A stretch of 64,000 nt of DNA from an uncultured Gammaproteobacteria bacterium (GCA_913061515.1 CAJXSF010000002.1:62001-126000); one strand, 5' to 3'. Shown: positions 46,446 through 56,924, counted from the first letter of the stretch. Translations and numbers: made by a program. The notes: a model not told the origin generated them from the sequence alone.

Positions 46446-47621
46446 CTAAGAATAAACCTTAAGCGCTGCATTGATTGCACGGCCTGTACTTATTGGCAGG
46501 TTTTGAGCAACTAGTGCTGACTCGAATGCCGACAAACAATGCAAAACGTTCTTCTGCGAACTGGCAAACCCCATCAAACCTACACGCCAAATCTTCCCTG
46601 CTAGCGCCCCTAGGCCCGCACCGATCTCTAAATCATACTGATTGAGTAGAGTGCGTCTAAGCAGCGCTTCATCGACGCCATCGGGAACGCGAACAGCATT
46701 AAGCTGTGGCAAACGCGATGCCTGATCGACAAGTATAGAGAGCCCCATGGCCTCTAAGCCGCTTACAAACGCTCTGTGATGTAAGTTATGTCTCTCCCAT
46801 GCACTAACTAGCCCCTCCTCCTGCAAACACAGCAAGGCTTCATGAAGCGCGTATAGTGGGTTAATAGGAGCCGTGTGGTGGTAACTTCGCTTCGTGCTCT
46901 GCCCCCAATACCCCATGACTAGATTCATATCAAGAAACCAACTCTGCACTTTAGTTTTGCGAGATTTGATTACCTCAACGGCCTTGGGGCTAAAGCTGAC
47001 GGGTGATAAACCTGGGATACAAGAAAGGCATTTTTGCGAACCGGAGTAAATCGCATCAATACCCCATGCATCAACCTCGAGCGGAATCCCCCCTAAGGAG
47101 GTGACTGCGTCTACAACCACGAGGCAATCGTACTGTTGCCCGAGCGCTGCAAGGGCTTTAGCATCGTTACCTACACCGGTAGACGTCTCTGCATGAACGA
47201 AAGCTAGCAGCTTGGCATCAGTATGTTGCTTCAATGCTGTTTCTACTTTCTCTAGATTAACCGCTTGTCCCCATTCATCATTTACCATGACGGCGGTGCA
47301 TCCAGCACGCTCGACATTTTCCTGCATTCGACCACCAAACGCGCCGTTACTGCAGATAATGGCTTTGTCACCACGCTCGAGCAGGTTCACAAATACTGCT
47401 TCCATCCCAGCCGACCCTGGTGCTGAAATTGGAAGCGTTAACTCGTTCTTGGTTTTGAATGCATATTGCAAAAGAGCTTTAATCTCGTCCATCAAACGAA
47501 TAAATTCTGGATCAAGATGTCCTATAGTAGGCCGCGACAAAGCTTCTAGAATACGAGGATTTACATCGGAAGGGCCTGGCCCCATCAATGTTCTAACCGG
47601 TGGATGAAAAGAATTGCTCAT
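46446..47621 (-). CDS. Alanine-glyoxylate / serine-pyruvate-type aminotransferase
   Basis: A 391-residue class V PLP aminotransferase starting at ATG 47621 (GGGAG six bases upstream; the track's 47654 start lies in the terminator hairpin). The PLP lysine is in 'YSGSQKCLS'. 'LMGPGPSDVNPRILEALSRPTIGHLDPEF' (quoted in part as 'LMGPGPSDVNPRIL'), 'SAPGSAGMEAVF' and 'VVDAVTSLGG' are typical of alanine-glyoxylate transaminases. It likely converts glyoxylate to glycine with alanine or serine as donor. It follows rplQ on the same strand, directly behind the rplQ terminator, so it may depend on read-through or its own promoter. Confidence 0.9.
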   Translation of the reverse strand: MSNSFHPPVRTLMGPGPSDVNPRILEALSRPTIGHLDPEFIRLMDEIKALLQYAFKTKNELTLPISAPGSAGMEAVFVNLLERGDKAIICSNGAFGGRMQENVERAGCTAVMVNDEWGQAVNLEKVETALKQHTDAKLLAFVHAETSTGVGNDAKALAALGQQYDCLVVVDAVTSLGGIPLEVDAWGIDAIYSGSQKCLSCIPGLSPVSFSPKAVEVIKSRKTKVQSWFLDMNLVMGYWGQSTKRSYHHTAPINPLYALHEALLCLQEEGLVSAWERHNLHHRAFVSGLEAMGLSILVDQASRLPQLNAVRVPDGVDEALLRRTLLNQYDLEIGAGLGALAGKIWRVGLMGFASSQKNVLHCLSAFESALVAQNLPISTGRAINAALKVYS

Positions 47622-47635
47622 GTCTAACTCCCAGA

Positions 47636-47667
47636 AACAAAAAAGCCGAGTCAAACTCGGCTTTTTT
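47636..47667 (-). terminator. Intrinsic terminator of the alpha operon
   Basis: AAAAGCCGAG (47641-47650) and CTCGGCTTTT (47656-47665) form a 10-bp stem with a five-base loop, and the minus-strand RNA ends in a U tract. It lies just after rplQ. The T tract ends only six bases before the Shine-Dalgarno of the aminotransferase gene. Confidence 0.9.
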
Positions 47668-47687
47668 TCGATATTTCAAACGCTGAG

Positions 47688-48071
47688 TTACTCTGCGTCT
47701 TCTAGTCCTGAATTTGGACGATCGACAAACTCTACATACGCCATTGGCGCATTGTCGCCTGGACGCATACCGCACTTAAGAATGCGAATATAGCCACCTG
47801 GACGCTCGTTGTAGCGTGGACCAAGATCCGTAAAAAGCTTACCAACAGCAGCCTTATCACGCAAACGGTTGAAGGCAAGACGACGATTAGCAACGCTATC
47901 GTTTTTTGCTAAGGTAACCATAGGCTCAGCAACCATACGCAGCTCTTTTGCCTTGATTAGGGTAGTCTTGATAATTTCGTGCTCAACCAAAGCAACTGTC
48001 AAACTGCGCAGCAATGCCTTGCGGTGTGAGCTATTTCGGCTGAGTTGACGTCCACTTTTACGATGACGCAT
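47688..48071 (-). CDS. rplQ: 50S ribosomal protein L17
   Basis: A 127-residue protein with the bL17 N-terminus '[20 protein letters not shown]', which lines the exit-tunnel region. It is the last gene of the alpha operon, 114 bases after rpoA, and is closed by a strong hairpin terminator. Sequence and length match gammaproteobacterial L17. Confidence 0.97.
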   Translation of the reverse strand: MRHRKSGRQLSRNSSHRKALLRSLTVALVEHEIIKTTLIKAKELRMVAEPMVTLAKNDSVANRRLAFNRLRDKAAVGKLFTDLGPRYNERPGGYIRILKCGMRPGDNAPMAYVEFVDRPNSGLEDAE

Positions 48072-48185
48072 ATCTTCTAATTCCTATACTTACCTAGCAC
48101 CTGATGGCACGTGGTCACTCTATGTTAATAATCTTCTGGGCTGACATTAAGTCGAACCACAAACCAGTCACTAAATCGGGCTTAC

Positions 48186-49181
48186 TTACGCACGCTCATC
48201 TGTGCGAAGGCTAGATGGTGGCCAGTTTTCTAAACGAAGTCCTAAAGACAAGCCGCGAGTTGCGAGTACGTCTTTGATTTCTGTTAGAGATTTCTTACCC
48301 AAGTTTGGAGTCTTGAGTAGCTCAACCTCTGTACGCTGAATCAGGTCGCCAATATAGTAGATATCTTCAGCTTTCAAACAGTTCGCAGAACGTACTGTTA
48401 GCTCTAGATCGTCTACTGGACGCAATAGGATTGGATCTATTTCGTCTTCTGGCTCTTCTGGCTCGCTAGCCACTTGGCTCTGCAAGTCAACGAACACCGC
48501 TAGTTGATGTTGAAGAATTGTCGCAGCGCGACGAATAGCTTCTTCAGGATCAATCGTACCGTTAGTTCGAAGATCAATAATCAATTTATCAAGGTCAGTA
48601 CGCTGCTCAACACGCGTGCTCTCAACTGAGTACGACACAGTCGTTACAGGAGTATAAGAAGCGTCTAGGAACAGTCTGCCAACCGCACGAGTTTCGTCGT
48701 CGTTTGCAGCACGTGTATCAGCCGGAGAATAACCGCGGCCTTTACGCACTGTCAGACGCATATTCAACTCACCAGAATCGTTCAAGCTTGCAATCACGTG
48801 CTCTGGGTTAACGATTTCAACATCGTGCCCAACAGTGATATCTGCGGCTGTTACAACGCCTTTGCCTTTTGCGTTTAGCGTCAGAACTGCTTCGTCTTGA
48901 CCGTTCAGTAAGATCGCAACTCCTTTTAGATTAAGAAGGATCTCGATTACGTCTTCCTGCACGCCTTCGATAGTGCTGTATTCATGCACAACGCCGTCGA
49001 TCTCAACTTCTTCGATCGCTGCGCCTGGCATGGAGGAAAGTAATATTCTTCTTAGCGCATTTCCTAAAGTATGACCGAAGCCTCTTTCAAGCGGCTCAAG
49101 AACCACTTTTGAATGGCACTTGTCATACTCTTCAACCTTAATCAGTTGCGGTGTCAAAAAATCCGACAATGAAATCTGCAT
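48186..49181 (-). CDS. rpoA: RNA polymerase alpha subunit
   Basis: A 331-residue protein from ATG 49181 ('[12 protein letters not shown]'); the track's GTG at 49196 reads into the Shine-Dalgarno region. The N-terminal domain has '[25 protein letters not shown]' (quoted in part: '[20 protein letters not shown]') for assembly. The C-terminal domain holds the DNA- and activator-binding '[17 protein letters not shown]'. A linker rich in Glu lies at about 235-250. It sits between rpsD and rplQ as in all gammaproteobacterial alpha operons. Confidence 0.97.
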   Translation of the reverse strand: MQISLSDFLTPQLIKVEEYDKCHSKVVLEPLERGFGHTLGNALRRILLSSMPGAAIEEVEIDGVVHEYSTIEGVQEDVIEILLNLKGVAILLNGQDEAVLTLNAKGKGVVTAADITVGHDVEIVNPEHVIASLNDSGELNMRLTVRKGRGYSPADTRAANDDETRAVGRLFLDASYTPVTTVSYSVESTRVEQRTDLDKLIIDLRTNGTIDPEEAIRRAATILQHQLAVFVDLQSQVASEPEEPEDEIDPILLRPVDDLELTVRSANCLKAEDIYYIGDLIQRTEVELLKTPNLGKKSLTEIKDVLATRGLSLGLRLENWPPSSLRTDERA

Positions 49182-49210
49182 GGAATCACCCTTCACACTT
49201 AGCCAGTTTA

Positions 49211-49831
49211 CTACTTAGAGTAAAGCTCAACTATCAAGTTTTCGTTAATGTCAGGAGACAAGTCAGCACGATCAGGCTTACGACTGAAGGAGCCTTCCAA
49301 TTTCTCACTGTTTACGCTGATCCACTCTACAGGGCTACGCTGTGCCGCTAGCTCAAGAGCTGACTTAATGCGTAGTTGCTCTTTCGCTTTCGAGCGTACA
49401 GAGATGACATCACCGGGTGATACCTGGTAAGAAGGGACGTTAACAACGTCTCCGTTCACAAGAATAGACTTGTGAGTTACGAGCTGACGGGATTCTGCAC
49501 GTGTAGAGCCGAAGCCTATACGGTAAACCACGTTATCGAGACGAGACTCAAGCAATTGCAATAGGTTTTCACCAGTTGCGCCTTTAAGGCGAGCAGCTTC
49601 TTTGTAGTAGCCACTGAATTGCTTCTCCAGTACACCATACATTCTGCGCACTTTTTGCTTTTCGCGCAGCTGTACGCCGTAGTCGGACAAACGACCGCGT
49701 CGCAGACCATGCTGTCCTGGCGCGTTCTCAGTCTTACACTTGCTGTCTAAAGGACGAACGCCGCTCTTCAGGAACAGATCCGTCCCTTCGCGTCGTGCCA
49801 GTTTACATTTCGGGCCTAAATAACGGGCCAT
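49211..49831 (-). CDS. rpsD: 30S ribosomal protein S4
   Basis: A 206-residue primary 16S-binding protein, starting '[19 protein letters not shown]'. It has the S4 RNA-binding domain around '[20 protein letters not shown]'. In E. coli S4 also represses the alpha operon by binding the rpsM leader. It is 29 bases upstream of rpoA. Length is normal. Confidence 0.97.
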   Translation of the reverse strand: MARYLGPKCKLARREGTDLFLKSGVRPLDSKCKTENAPGQHGLRRGRLSDYGVQLREKQKVRRMYGVLEKQFSGYYKEAARLKGATGENLLQLLESRLDNVVYRIGFGSTRAESRQLVTHKSILVNGDVVNVPSYQVSPGDVISVRSKAKEQLRIKSALELAAQRSPVEWISVNSEKLEGSFSRKPDRADLSPDINENLIVELYSK

Positions 49832-49914
49832 ATACTGTCTCCTATGTTCTTATCTATTGGAGATAAGCCACTAAATTTCATGAGTCCTAACAAAGTGATT
49901 CGAAACGGCAGTGC

Positions 49915-50313
49915 TTATACACGACGCTTCTTGGGTGGACGACAGCCGTTATGGGGCATAGGCGTTACGTCAGTAATATTGCTAACTTTTAGACCACAAC
50001 CGTTCAAGGCTCTGACTGCAGACTCGCGGCCTGGCCCTGGACCATTGACTTTAACGTCCAAATTCTTAAGGCCGTACAACTCGATAGCCGCCTTACCAGC
50101 ACGCTCTGCCGCAACTTGCGCCGCGAAAGGTGTACTTTTACGTGAACCACGGAAACCAGAGCCACCGGAAGTCGCCCAACTGAGCGCGTTGCCCTGACGA
50201 TCCGTAATCGTAATGATTGTGTTATTAAACGAAGCATGAATGAACGCAATGCCGTCCACGACCGCTTTACGGGCCTTCTTCTTCGTTGTTTTCGCTGCTG
50301 CTGGCTTTGCCAT
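49915..50313 (-). CDS. rpsK: 30S ribosomal protein S11
   Basis: A 132-residue platform protein with '[22 protein letters not shown]' (quoted in part as '[17 protein letters not shown]') and '[18 protein letters not shown]' at the C-terminus. The N-terminus is Ala/Lys rich. It is separated from rpsM and rpsD by 101 and 83 bases, longer than in E. coli. Confidence 0.97.
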   Translation of the reverse strand: MAKPAAAKTTKKKARKAVVDGIAFIHASFNNTIITITDRQGNALSWATSGGSGFRGSRKSTPFAAQVAAERAGKAAIELYGLKNLDVKVNGPGPGRESAVRALNGCGLKVSNITDVTPMPHNGCRPPKKRRV

Positions 50314-50414
50314 AAATTATTCCTGATTCAATTTGACTGCGTCTTAAGCATTACACTAAAACTGACCACCTAATAATTGGGGTCCAAAAGGCCTAGGCCT
50401 CATTTATTCAAACA
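50314..50414 (-). other. 101-base gap between rpsM and rpsK
   Basis: No gene is seen. A perfect 12-base palindrome AGGCCTAGGCCT lies at 50389-50400, directly after rpsM, followed on the minus strand by CTTTTGG. It cannot form a stable hairpin by itself because the loop would be too small. Confidence 0.4.
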
Positions 50415-50771
50415 TTACTTGCGAATAGGCTTGCGAGGACCTTTACGCGTACGCGCATTAGTCTTAGTACGTTGGCCACGCACAGGTAGCGAACGACGGT
50501 GACGAATCCCGCGGAAGCAACCCAAATCCATCAAGCGCTTAATTGCCATAGACAATTCACGACGAAGATCACCTTCTACTGTGAACTTGGCAACTTCAGC
50601 ACGAATGGTGTCTAGTTCTTCGTTGCTCAGAGCACTAGTCTTGGTATGCGGAGCAATACCAGAATTCGCGCATATCGCCTTCGCCCTAGTTGCACCGATT
50701 CCGAAGACGTAGCCAAGGGAAATCACAATATGCTTATTATCCGGTATGTTGACACCTGCAATACGTGCCAT
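50415..50771 (-). CDS. rpsM: 30S ribosomal protein S13
   Basis: A 118-residue head protein with '[25 protein letters not shown]' at the start (quoted in part: '[17 protein letters not shown]') and the basic tail '[18 protein letters not shown]'. It opens the alpha operon proper, with a 105-base leader after rpmJ. The hairpin in that leader is a candidate for S4 feedback by position. Confidence 0.97.
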   Translation of the reverse strand: MARIAGVNIPDNKHIVISLGYVFGIGATRAKAICANSGIAPHTKTSALSNEELDTIRAEVAKFTVEGDLRRELSMAIKRLMDLGCFRGIRHRRSLPVRGQRTKTNARTRKGPRKPIRK

Positions 50772-50800
50772 ATTTTTACTCCACTTTAAATATTACGTAC

Positions 50801-50822
50801 GGACCCAGAAAAAACCTGAGCC
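50801..50822 (-). promoter_or_regulatory. Hairpin in the rpsM leader
   Basis: On the minus strand, GGCTCAG and CTGGGTCC pair with a one-base bulge, one G-U pair and a U-rich seven-base loop. It lies about 30 bases before the rpsM start, where the E. coli alpha-operon S4 target sits. I did not find the E. coli pseudoknot itself. Confidence 0.35.
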
Positions 50823-50876
50823 AAAATTACGGGGGGCAAAGGATATACTCTGACCTCTAAAAAATCAACCAAGTGC

Positions 50877-50993
50877 TTAACCTTGGCGTTGCTTATGTCG
50901 TGGCTCAGCCGAACAAATCACTCTGACGACGCCATTGCGCTTGATCACTTTGCACTTACGACAGACTTTCTTTACTGATGCTCTAACTTTCAC
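50877..50993 (-). CDS. rpmJ: 50S ribosomal protein L36
   Basis: A 38-residue protein missing from the ORF track because it is short and begins with GTG (50993). Translation is M-K-V-R-A-S-V-K-K, then '[19 protein letters not shown]', ending 'EPRHKQRQG'. The C-x2-C...C...H zinc set is intact, so it is the zinc-binding (C+) form. GGGAG lies seven bases upstream of the GTG. It sits between secY and rpsM as usual. Confidence 0.95.
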   Translation of the reverse strand: MKVRASVKKVCRKCKVIKRNGVVRVICSAEPRHKQRQG

Positions 50994-51061
50994 TTTCTCT
51001 CTCCCAACATTCGCAAGGTCTAGATTCTCCCAGGGACACTTCCCCCGTGGGCAGTTCTAAA

Positions 51062-52387
51062 TTACTGGCCGCCTCGGCCGAAACTACCCAGGTTTGACTT
51101 CTTCATCAGCGAGTCATACTGATGAGACATCAAATGAGATTGCACCTGAGACATAAAATCCATGCTTACCACTACAACGATCAAAAGCGCTGTTCCGCCT
51201 AGATTAAACGGCACGTTAGCCATCATCTGGAAGAAGTTAGGGAGTAGGCATACCAAAGTGATGTACACCGCTCCAAACATCGTCAATCGCGTCAACACGA
51301 GATCTATATACTTAGCAGTCTGCTCACCAGGACGAATCCCTGGAATAAAAGCACCAGAACGTTTGAGGTTCTCTGCTACATCTTTCGGGTTAAACACCAA
51401 GGCCGTGTAGAAGAAACAGAAAAACACGATCATGGCACTAAATATAATAATATATAACGGTTGACCTGGACCGATCATCAAGGCGAGGTCTTGTAACCAC
51501 TCAGCCCCGTCAGATTGACCAAACCACTGCCCTAAAGAGGCAGGGAACAGCAAAATACTACTGGCAAAGATCGCAGGAATTACACCAGCCATGTTTACCT
51601 TCAAAGGTAAGTGACTAGATTGCGCTGCATACATCTTGCGCCCTTGCTGACGTTTCGCGTAATTCACTGTAATGCGTCGTTGCCCACGCTCAATAAACAC
51701 GATGGCTGCGATCACGGCTACTGCGATAATCGCGACTACAAACAACAACAAACCACTGATTTGCCCCTCATACGCTTGCGTAAGAGAGTTGCCAATCGCG
51801 CCAGGCAAGCCCGCAACGATACCAGCGAAAATCAACATCGAAATACCGTTACCAACACCGCGTTCAGTGATCTGCTCACCGAGCCACATCATGAACATCG
51901 CACCAGTGACTAACGAGATCACCGCTGTCGTCGTGAACGCCACACCTGGGTTGTAAGCCATGGGCGCTAAAAGGCCCACTGTCATCCCTGTACCTTGTAC
52001 AGTCGCCAATACTAAAGCACCGTAGCGCGTGTATTGGGTAATCTTACGTCGACCAGATTCGCCTTCTTTCTTAAGCTGTTCCAACTGCGGGCTTACCGCT
52101 GAAAGCAACTGCATGATAATCGATGACGAAATATAAGGCATGATGCCTAGGGCTACGATACTCATACGCTCTAAGGCACCGCCCGAGAACATATTAAATA
52201 AGCCTAAGAACGTTCCTTCATTTTGCTGGAACAAATTCGTTAACTGATTAGGATCGATGCCTGGAACCGGAATATGCGTCCCTATGCGATAAACGATAAG
52301 TGCCACCAATAAAAACAACAGGCGAGCCTTGAGCTCGCCCAGACCGGCACCGATCTTCTCGGGATTAATATTTGGTTTAGTCGCCAT
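51062..52387 (-). CDS. secY: Preprotein translocase subunit SecY
   Basis: A 441-residue, ten-helix channel protein of the Sec translocon. '[13 protein letters not shown]', '[14 protein letters not shown]' and '[15 protein letters not shown]' mark the plug and TM2 region, and '[21 protein letters not shown]' the TM6-7 region. It is the last large gene of the spc operon, 10 bases after rplO. With SecE and SecG it exports the many signal-peptide proteins coded in this window. Confidence 0.97.
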   Translation of the reverse strand: MATKPNINPEKIGAGLGELKARLLFLLVALIVYRIGTHIPVPGIDPNQLTNLFQQNEGTFLGLFNMFSGGALERMSIVALGIMPYISSSIIMQLLSAVSPQLEQLKKEGESGRRKITQYTRYGALVLATVQGTGMTVGLLAPMAYNPGVAFTTTAVISLVTGAMFMMWLGEQITERGVGNGISMLIFAGIVAGLPGAIGNSLTQAYEGQISGLLLFVVAIIAVAVIAAIVFIERGQRRITVNYAKRQQGRKMYAAQSSHLPLKVNMAGVIPAIFASSILLFPASLGQWFGQSDGAEWLQDLALMIGPGQPLYIIIFSAMIVFFCFFYTALVFNPKDVAENLKRSGAFIPGIRPGEQTAKYIDLVLTRLTMFGAVYITLVCLLPNFFQMMANVPFNLGGTALLIVVVVSMDFMSQVQSHLMSHQYDSLMKKSNLGSFGRGGQ

Positions 52388-52397
52388 CGCGGTCTAA

Positions 52398-52898
52398 TTA
52401 GTCCTTTTTAGCAGCTTGCTTAGGGAGTTTCTTGCCATTCTTACCAACATTGTGAACGACATCATCCTCAATCACTTTGCCACCAGCTGCCTCAATCGCG
52501 GCGCGAGCACCGCTGCTCACTCGTAGACCTTTAACAGTCAAAGGCTTAGTCACTTCACCTGAAAGCATGACTTTTACACGGCGAATAACGCTAGTGACGA
52601 GACCCGCTTCACGAAGTGCCGCTAGATCAATCACCTCGGCCGTCACTGATGCGAGCTCGCTAGTACGAACCTCAGCAGTCACACGACCAATACGTGAAGA
52701 GAAACCATACTTTGGCAAACGACGCTGCAAAGGCATTTGACCGCCTTCGAAACCTGGGCGAACAGTACCGCCACTACGTGATTTCTGACCTTTATGACCA
52801 GTACCACAAGTTTTACCTAAACCACTACCAATACCACGGCCTACACGACGACGCGGCTTAGTGCTGCCTGGCGCTGGGCTCAATGTATTCAAATGCAT
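52398..52898 (-). CDS. rplO: 50S ribosomal protein L15
   Basis: A 166-residue protein. The N-terminus '[21 protein letters not shown]' and glycine-rich '[22 protein letters not shown]' are typical. It is about 20 residues longer than E. coli L15 (144) because of a basic C-terminal tail ending '[14 protein letters not shown]'. It is three bases after rpmD. Confidence 0.96.
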   Translation of the reverse strand: MHLNTLSPAPGSTKPRRRVGRGIGSGLGKTCGTGHKGQKSRSGGTVRPGFEGGQMPLQRRLPKYGFSSRIGRVTAEVRTSELASVTAEVIDLAALREAGLVTSVIRRVKVMLSGEVTKPLTVKGLRVSSGARAAIEAAGGKVIEDDVVHNVGKNGKKLPKQAAKKD

Positions 52899-52901
52899 GA
52901 C

Positions 52902-53090
52902 TTACTCCTCGCCTTCAACAGACAACATATAGCGTATCTTAGTGATCAGACCACGGTTAGCCGGGGTATCCAATACTTCAACGCTCTGATGCATACGACG
53001 TAGACCGAGCCCTTTCAGGCACTGACGATGTCTTTCCATCGTTCCAATCGGGCTGCGAACCAGAGTGATCTTTACTTGTTTTGTAGCCAT
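52902..53090 (-). CDS. rpmD: 50S ribosomal protein L30
   Basis: A 62-residue protein with '[29 protein letters not shown]', the compact L30 signature (quoted in part: '[20 protein letters not shown]'). It is five bases after rpsE and three before rplO. Confidence 0.96.
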   Translation of the reverse strand: MATKQVKITLVRSPIGTMERHRQCLKGLGLRRMHQSVEVLDTPANRGLITKIRYMLSVEGEE

Positions 53091-53095
53091 ATCTG

Positions 53096-53605
53096 CTAAC
53101 CCAATATATCTTCGAGAGTTTTACCGCGCTTCGCAGCAACGCTTTCCGGCGCGCGCATATTTTTCAGTCCTTTAAACGTCGCGTTAACAACGTTTACTGG
53201 ATTTGTAGAGCCGTAGCACTTTGCCAGTACGTTTTGTACCCCAGCAAGTTCCATAATGGCGCGCATCGCACCACCGGCAATAACACCAGTACCTTCAGAG
53301 GCTGGTTGCATATAGATCTTAGAAGCGCCGTGGCGCGCCTTGATTGGATACTCGAGAGTATGGCCATCGAGAGACACTGAGATCATATTGCGACGCGCAG
53401 CTTCCATAGCCTTTTGAATAGCCAAAGGCACTTCACGAGCTTTACCACGACCAAACCCAACACGGCCATTGCCATCGCCTACAGCAGTCAATGCTGTGAA
53501 ACTGAAGATACGGCCGCCTTTTACTACTTTGGCAACACGGTTTACCTGGATCAACTTCTCCTGCAAACCTTCTTCATTCTTTCGAGTGTCTTCTTTAAAT
53601 GCCAT
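53096..53605 (-). CDS. rpsE: 30S ribosomal protein S5
   Basis: A 169-residue protein of the decoding region. It has the double-stranded RNA-binding-like start '[21 protein letters not shown]' (quoted in part) and the conserved '[16 protein letters not shown]' loop, where ram and spectinomycin mutations fall in other bacteria. Length and position are normal. Confidence 0.97.
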   Translation of the reverse strand: MAFKEDTRKNEEGLQEKLIQVNRVAKVVKGGRIFSFTALTAVGDGNGRVGFGRGKAREVPLAIQKAMEAARRNMISVSLDGHTLEYPIKARHGASKIYMQPASEGTGVIAGGAMRAIMELAGVQNVLAKCYGSTNPVNVVNATFKGLKNMRAPESVAAKRGKTLEDILG

Positions 53606-53619
53606 ATCTCATTCAACCC

Positions 53620-53970
53620 TTAAAATTCCAGACCGCCTTCTCGTGCGGCTTCGGCCAGAGCCTTAACTCGGCCATGGTAGTTATATCCAGCGCGATCGAA
53701 AGCGACAGAGCTGATGCCAGCTGCTTTCGCACGTTCCGCGATCATGGCACCAATTTTAGTAGCCGCTGCAACATTACCTGTAGCTGTCCCGCGTAGGGAT
53801 TTGTCCAGGGTAGAAGCGCTAGCCAAAATCTCGGCACCACTTGGAGAAATAATTTGCGCATAAATGTGACGCGGAGTGCGGTATACGCACAAACGATTCA
53901 CTTTCAGCTGACTGATCTTTGCTCTAGTTCTTCGCGCGCGACGAAGGCGCGCTTGTTTCTTAACGTTCAT
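53620..53970 (-). CDS. rplR: 50S ribosomal protein L18
   Basis: A 116-residue 5S rRNA-binding protein with basic N-terminus '[20 protein letters not shown]' and '[21 protein letters not shown]' near the end. It is 11 bases after rplF and 14 before rpsE. Confidence 0.96.
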   Translation of the reverse strand: MNVKKQARLRRARRTRAKISQLKVNRLCVYRTPRHIYAQIISPSGAEILASASTLDKSLRGTATGNVAAATKIGAMIAERAKAAGISSVAFDRAGYNYHGRVKALAEAAREGGLEF

Positions 53971-53981
53971 AGTCTCAAGCC

Positions 53982-54515
53982 TTATTTCTTCTTAGCTTCT
54001 TTCCTGTAAACATGCTCATCGAGATAACGAATGCCTTTGCCTTTGTAGGGCTCAGGTGGTCGGAACTCGCGTATTTTTGCTGCAACTTCGCCTACTAACT
54101 GCTTATCTGCACCAGAAAGCACGATCTCAGTAGGAGATGGAGTTTCTGCAGTAACACCTTTAGGCACTACAAAATCGATTGGGTGTGAATACCCAACCAA
54201 TATATTCAGTATATTGCCCTGTGCCTTGGCGCGATAACCAACGCCCTGGAGTTGCAACTTTTTCTGAAAACCTTCGCTGACACCTGTCACCATATTATTG
54301 ATGAGCGCGCGGAATGTTCCTGACAGCGCAACGGCTTGTCTAGAACCATTCTTGGCGGAAACGCGCAAGGTATCACCCTCTTTGCTCACTTCAACGGCTT
54401 CATGCAATGCCATCTCTAGATTGCCTTTGCTGCCTTTTACGGAGATCTGAGTTGCCGAAAAATTGGCCTCTACTCCTTTCGGCAATTGAACCGGGTTGTT
54501 TGCTACTCTGGACAT
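53982..54515 (-). CDS. rplF: 50S ribosomal protein L6
   Basis: A 177-residue protein of two similar domains, starting '[19 protein letters not shown]' and ending with '[20 protein letters not shown]' and the basic tail 'RKEAKKK'. It sits near the GTPase centre. Length is normal. Confidence 0.97.
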   Translation of the reverse strand: MSRVANNPVQLPKGVEANFSATQISVKGSKGNLEMALHEAVEVSKEGDTLRVSAKNGSRQAVALSGTFRALINNMVTGVSEGFQKKLQLQGVGYRAKAQGNILNILVGYSHPIDFVVPKGVTAETPSPTEIVLSGADKQLVGEVAAKIREFRPPEPYKGKGIRYLDEHVYRKEAKKK

Positions 54516-54548
54516 ATTCGTGCTCTATTAACTGAATGACAGACTATT

Positions 54549-54944
54549 TTAGAATACCGTACACAAAATCTCGCCACCCAAACCAGCAGCACGTGCCTGC
54601 TTGTCGGTCATTAGGCCTTTGTGTGTCGATACAATCGCAATTCCTAAACCACCGCGGTTAGTCGGTAGCTCATCCTTGCCTCGATAAATTCGAAGGCTTG
54701 GTTTGCTCTCGCGCTTAATCTCTTCGATTACAGCACGACCTTCAAAATACTTAAGGTCGATCGTTAGCGAAGGCTTTTTATCACCTTCAGTAACTGAAAA
54801 ACCATTGATATAACCTTCGTCTTTAAGCACTTGGCAAATAGCCACTTTGCTTTTTGAAGACGGTAGCTCTACAGACGGCAGTTTAGCCATTTGTGCATTT
54901 CTGACACGAGTCAGTAGATCTGCTATTGGGTCGGACATACTCAT
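54549..54944 (-). CDS. rpsH: 30S ribosomal protein S8
   Basis: A 131-residue protein starting '[19 protein letters not shown]' from an ATG with GGAG eight bases upstream. The C-terminus '[18 protein letters not shown]' and 'GGEILCTVF' are typical. In E. coli S8 represses the spc operon at the rplE start. It is 15 bases after rpsN. Confidence 0.97.
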   Translation of the reverse strand: MSMSDPIADLLTRVRNAQMAKLPSVELPSSKSKVAICQVLKDEGYINGFSVTEGDKKPSLTIDLKYFEGRAVIEEIKRESKPSLRIYRGKDELPTNRGGLGIAIVSTHKGLMTDKQARAAGLGGEILCTVF

Positions 54945-54959
54945 AATTTTTACTCCAGC

Positions 54960-55265
54960 TTACCAGCTTGCCTTTGTCAGTCCTGGCACGTCACCGCGCA
55001 TCGCCGCTTCACGCAGCTTGTGTCGGCACATACCAAACTTGCGGTATACACCATGAGGACGTCCAGTGATCTGGCAACGATTCTGTTGGCGAACAGGGCT
55101 GGCATCGCGCGGCATCTTTTGCAGCTTGACCTGTGCATCCCACTTTTCATCGTCAGACGCGTTCACGTCGTTCAATATCGCTTTAATGGCCGCACGCTTA
55201 GCCGCGAACTTCGCTACTGTATCTGCGCGTTTCTTTTCACGAGCTATCATTGATCGCTTCGCCAT
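54960..55265 (-). CDS. rpsN: 30S ribosomal protein S14
   Basis: A 101-residue protein from ATG 55265 with AAGGAG upstream; the track start at 55295 lies inside rplE. It is the long, zinc-free (C-) form: '[20 protein letters not shown]' at the start, '[20 protein letters not shown]' near the end, without a CxxC...CxxC set. It is one base after the rplE stop. Confidence 0.96.
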   Translation of the reverse strand: MAKRSMIAREKKRADTVAKFAAKRAAIKAILNDVNASDDEKWDAQVKLQKMPRDASPVRQQNRCQITGRPHGVYRKFGMCRHKLREAAMRGDVPGLTKASW

Positions 55266-55266
55266 C

Positions 55267-55836
55267 TTAAGACTCCTTAGTCTCTGCTTTAGCAACAGTA
55301 CCTTTGAAAGGGAAGCGTAACGCTGTTAGAAGCGCGCGACCTTCATCGTCTGTCTGAGCAGTAGTCGTAATTGTGATATCCATCCCGCGGAGACTGTCGA
55401 TTTTGTCGTAGTCGATCTCTGGGAAAATAATCTGTTCAGTAACGCCCATCGCGTAGTTGCCACGACCGTCAAATGCCTTCGGGCTCAATCCTCGGAAGTC
55501 ACGGATACGCGGAATAGCGACACCGATAAGACGTTCTAGGAATTCGTACATGCGCTCACCGCGCAAAGTGACCTTGCAACCGATCGGCCAACCAGCACGA
55601 ATCTTAAAGCCGGCGATTGAACGACGCGCCTTAGTGATCACGACTTTTTGACCAGAGATCATTTCCAATTCGTTAGCGGCGTTCTCAAGAATCTTCTTAT
55701 CGTTAACCGCTTCACCTACGCCCATGTTCAAAACCACTTTCGTGATTTTTGGGACGCGCATTGGATTGTCATACCCGAACTCTTTAGTCAGGGCTGGTAT
55801 CACTTCTTTCTTGTAAAACTCTCTCAACTGAGCCAT
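55267..55836 (-). CDS. rplE: 50S ribosomal protein L5
   Basis: A 189-residue 5S rRNA-binding protein with '[20 protein letters not shown]' and '[20 protein letters not shown]'. It is 20 bases after rplX and one before rpsN. The start region is where S8 binds in E. coli; I did not verify the target here. Confidence 0.97.
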   Translation of the reverse strand: MAQLREFYKKEVIPALTKEFGYDNPMRVPKITKVVLNMGVGEAVNDKKILENAANELEMISGQKVVITKARRSIAGFKIRAGWPIGCKVTLRGERMYEFLERLIGVAIPRIRDFRGLSPKAFDGRGNYAMGVTEQIIFPEIDYDKIDSLRGMDITITTTAQTDDEGRALLTALRFPFKGTVAKAETKES

Positions 55837-55856
55837 TTGGGCAACCTGAATATACG

Positions 55857-56168
55857 TTAATCTATTGCTTTATTTGTGGACTTGAAAATCCGCGTCTTCT
55901 TTCCGTCTTCTACCTGAATTCCTACTCTGTCAGCTTTGTTGCTTTCAGGGTTGAAAATGGCGATGTTCGAAATATCAATCGCTGCTTCTTTCTCAACAAT
56001 ACCGCCTGCCTGGCCCGCGTTTGGGTTTGGCTTAGTGTGACGCTTAACAATATTGACGCCACCTATTACTACTTTGTCCTTTCCGACTAGACGAGAAACA
56101 GTACCGCGTTTTCCCTTGTCTTTTCCGGCGATAACAATCACTTCGTCATTGCATTTAATCTTACGCAT
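55857..56168 (-). CDS. rplX: 50S ribosomal protein L24
   Basis: A 103-residue protein from ATG 56168 ('[20 protein letters not shown]') with GAGG upstream. The track's 56183 start is a TTG that covers the Shine-Dalgarno. The KOW motif region at residues 8-30 is typical. An internal '[12 protein letters not shown]' is conserved. Confidence 0.96.
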   Translation of the reverse strand: MRKIKCNDEVIVIAGKDKGKRGTVSRLVGKDKVVIGGVNIVKRHTKPNPNAGQAGGIVEKEAAIDISNIAIFNPESNKADRVGIQVEDGKKTRIFKSTNKAID

Positions 56169-56191
56169 AATCCGCGGCCTCAAACTTTGTC

Positions 56192-56560
56192 TTATAGCAC
56201 TTCGGGTGCCAGTGAAATGATACGCATAAACTTCTCTGAACGCAGTTCACGCGTGACTGGTCCAAACACACGAGTGCCGATTGGAGCGGACTGATTGTTC
56301 AGAAGAATAGCAGCGTTATCATCGAACTTGATGAGTGAACCATCGCCTCGACGAACCCCTTTCTTAGTACGAACAACAAGCGCTGTTAATACCTGGCCTT
56401 TTTTGACCTTGCCTCGTGGAATCGCTTCCTTTACTGTCACTTTGATGACATCACCAATGCGAGCGTAACGACGGTGCGATCCGCCCAAAACCTTGATGCA
56501 CATTACTCGCTTTGCACCACTGTTATCTGCCACGTCAAGGTATGACTGTACTTGAATCAT
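56192..56560 (-). CDS. rplN: 50S ribosomal protein L14
   Basis: A 122-residue protein, first of the spc-type set, with '[20 protein letters not shown]' and '[20 protein letters not shown]'. It is separated from rpsQ by 83 bases, the longest gap between rplC and secY. This suggests a separate promoter or leader, although I could not name one. Confidence 0.97.
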   Translation of the reverse strand: MIQVQSYLDVADNSGAKRVMCIKVLGGSHRRYARIGDVIKVTVKEAIPRGKVKKGQVLTALVVRTKKGVRRGDGSLIKFDDNAAILLNNQSAPIGTRVFGPVTRELRSEKFMRIISLAPEVL

Positions 56561-56643
56561 CGATTCTCTCCGAACCCTTATCTGGTTATCGCATCAGCGA
56601 TTATGGACCCAAGGGCCCAACAAACTCTGTATTTAAATACTAA

Positions 56644-56922
56644 TTAAACTTCGATAGCTCTTTCGTCTACTGACACAAGAGCCCAAGTTTTAGTCTTGGA
56701 AATGGGACGCACTTCCTTGATCGTAACCGTATCGCCTTCTTTACACTCATTGCTCGCATCGTGTGCGTGCACTTTTGAAGAACGAGTAATGTACTTGCCG
56801 TACACTGGATGCTTCACGCGGCGCTCTATCAGCACAACGATAGACTTGTCCATCTTGTTACTGACGACTCTGCCGGACACTATGCGTCCACTCTTTTCTA
56901 CTGCAGTTTCACTAAGCGACAT
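56644..56922 (-). CDS. rpsQ: 30S ribosomal protein S17
   Basis: A 92-residue primary 16S-binding protein with an OB fold: '[20 protein letters not shown]' and '[20 protein letters not shown]'. It closes the S10 operon, two bases after rpmC. Confidence 0.96.
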   Translation of the reverse strand: MSLSETAVEKSGRIVSGRVVSNKMDKSIVVLIERRVKHPVYGKYITRSSKVHAHDASNECKEGDTVTIKEVRPISKTKTWALVSVDERAIEV

Positions 56923-56924
56923 AT

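Noticed and set aside
50389-50400. Perfect palindrome AGGCCTAGGCCT after rpsM.
   Set aside because: Too short to form a stable hairpin and no known binding site matches; noted in the gap entry only.
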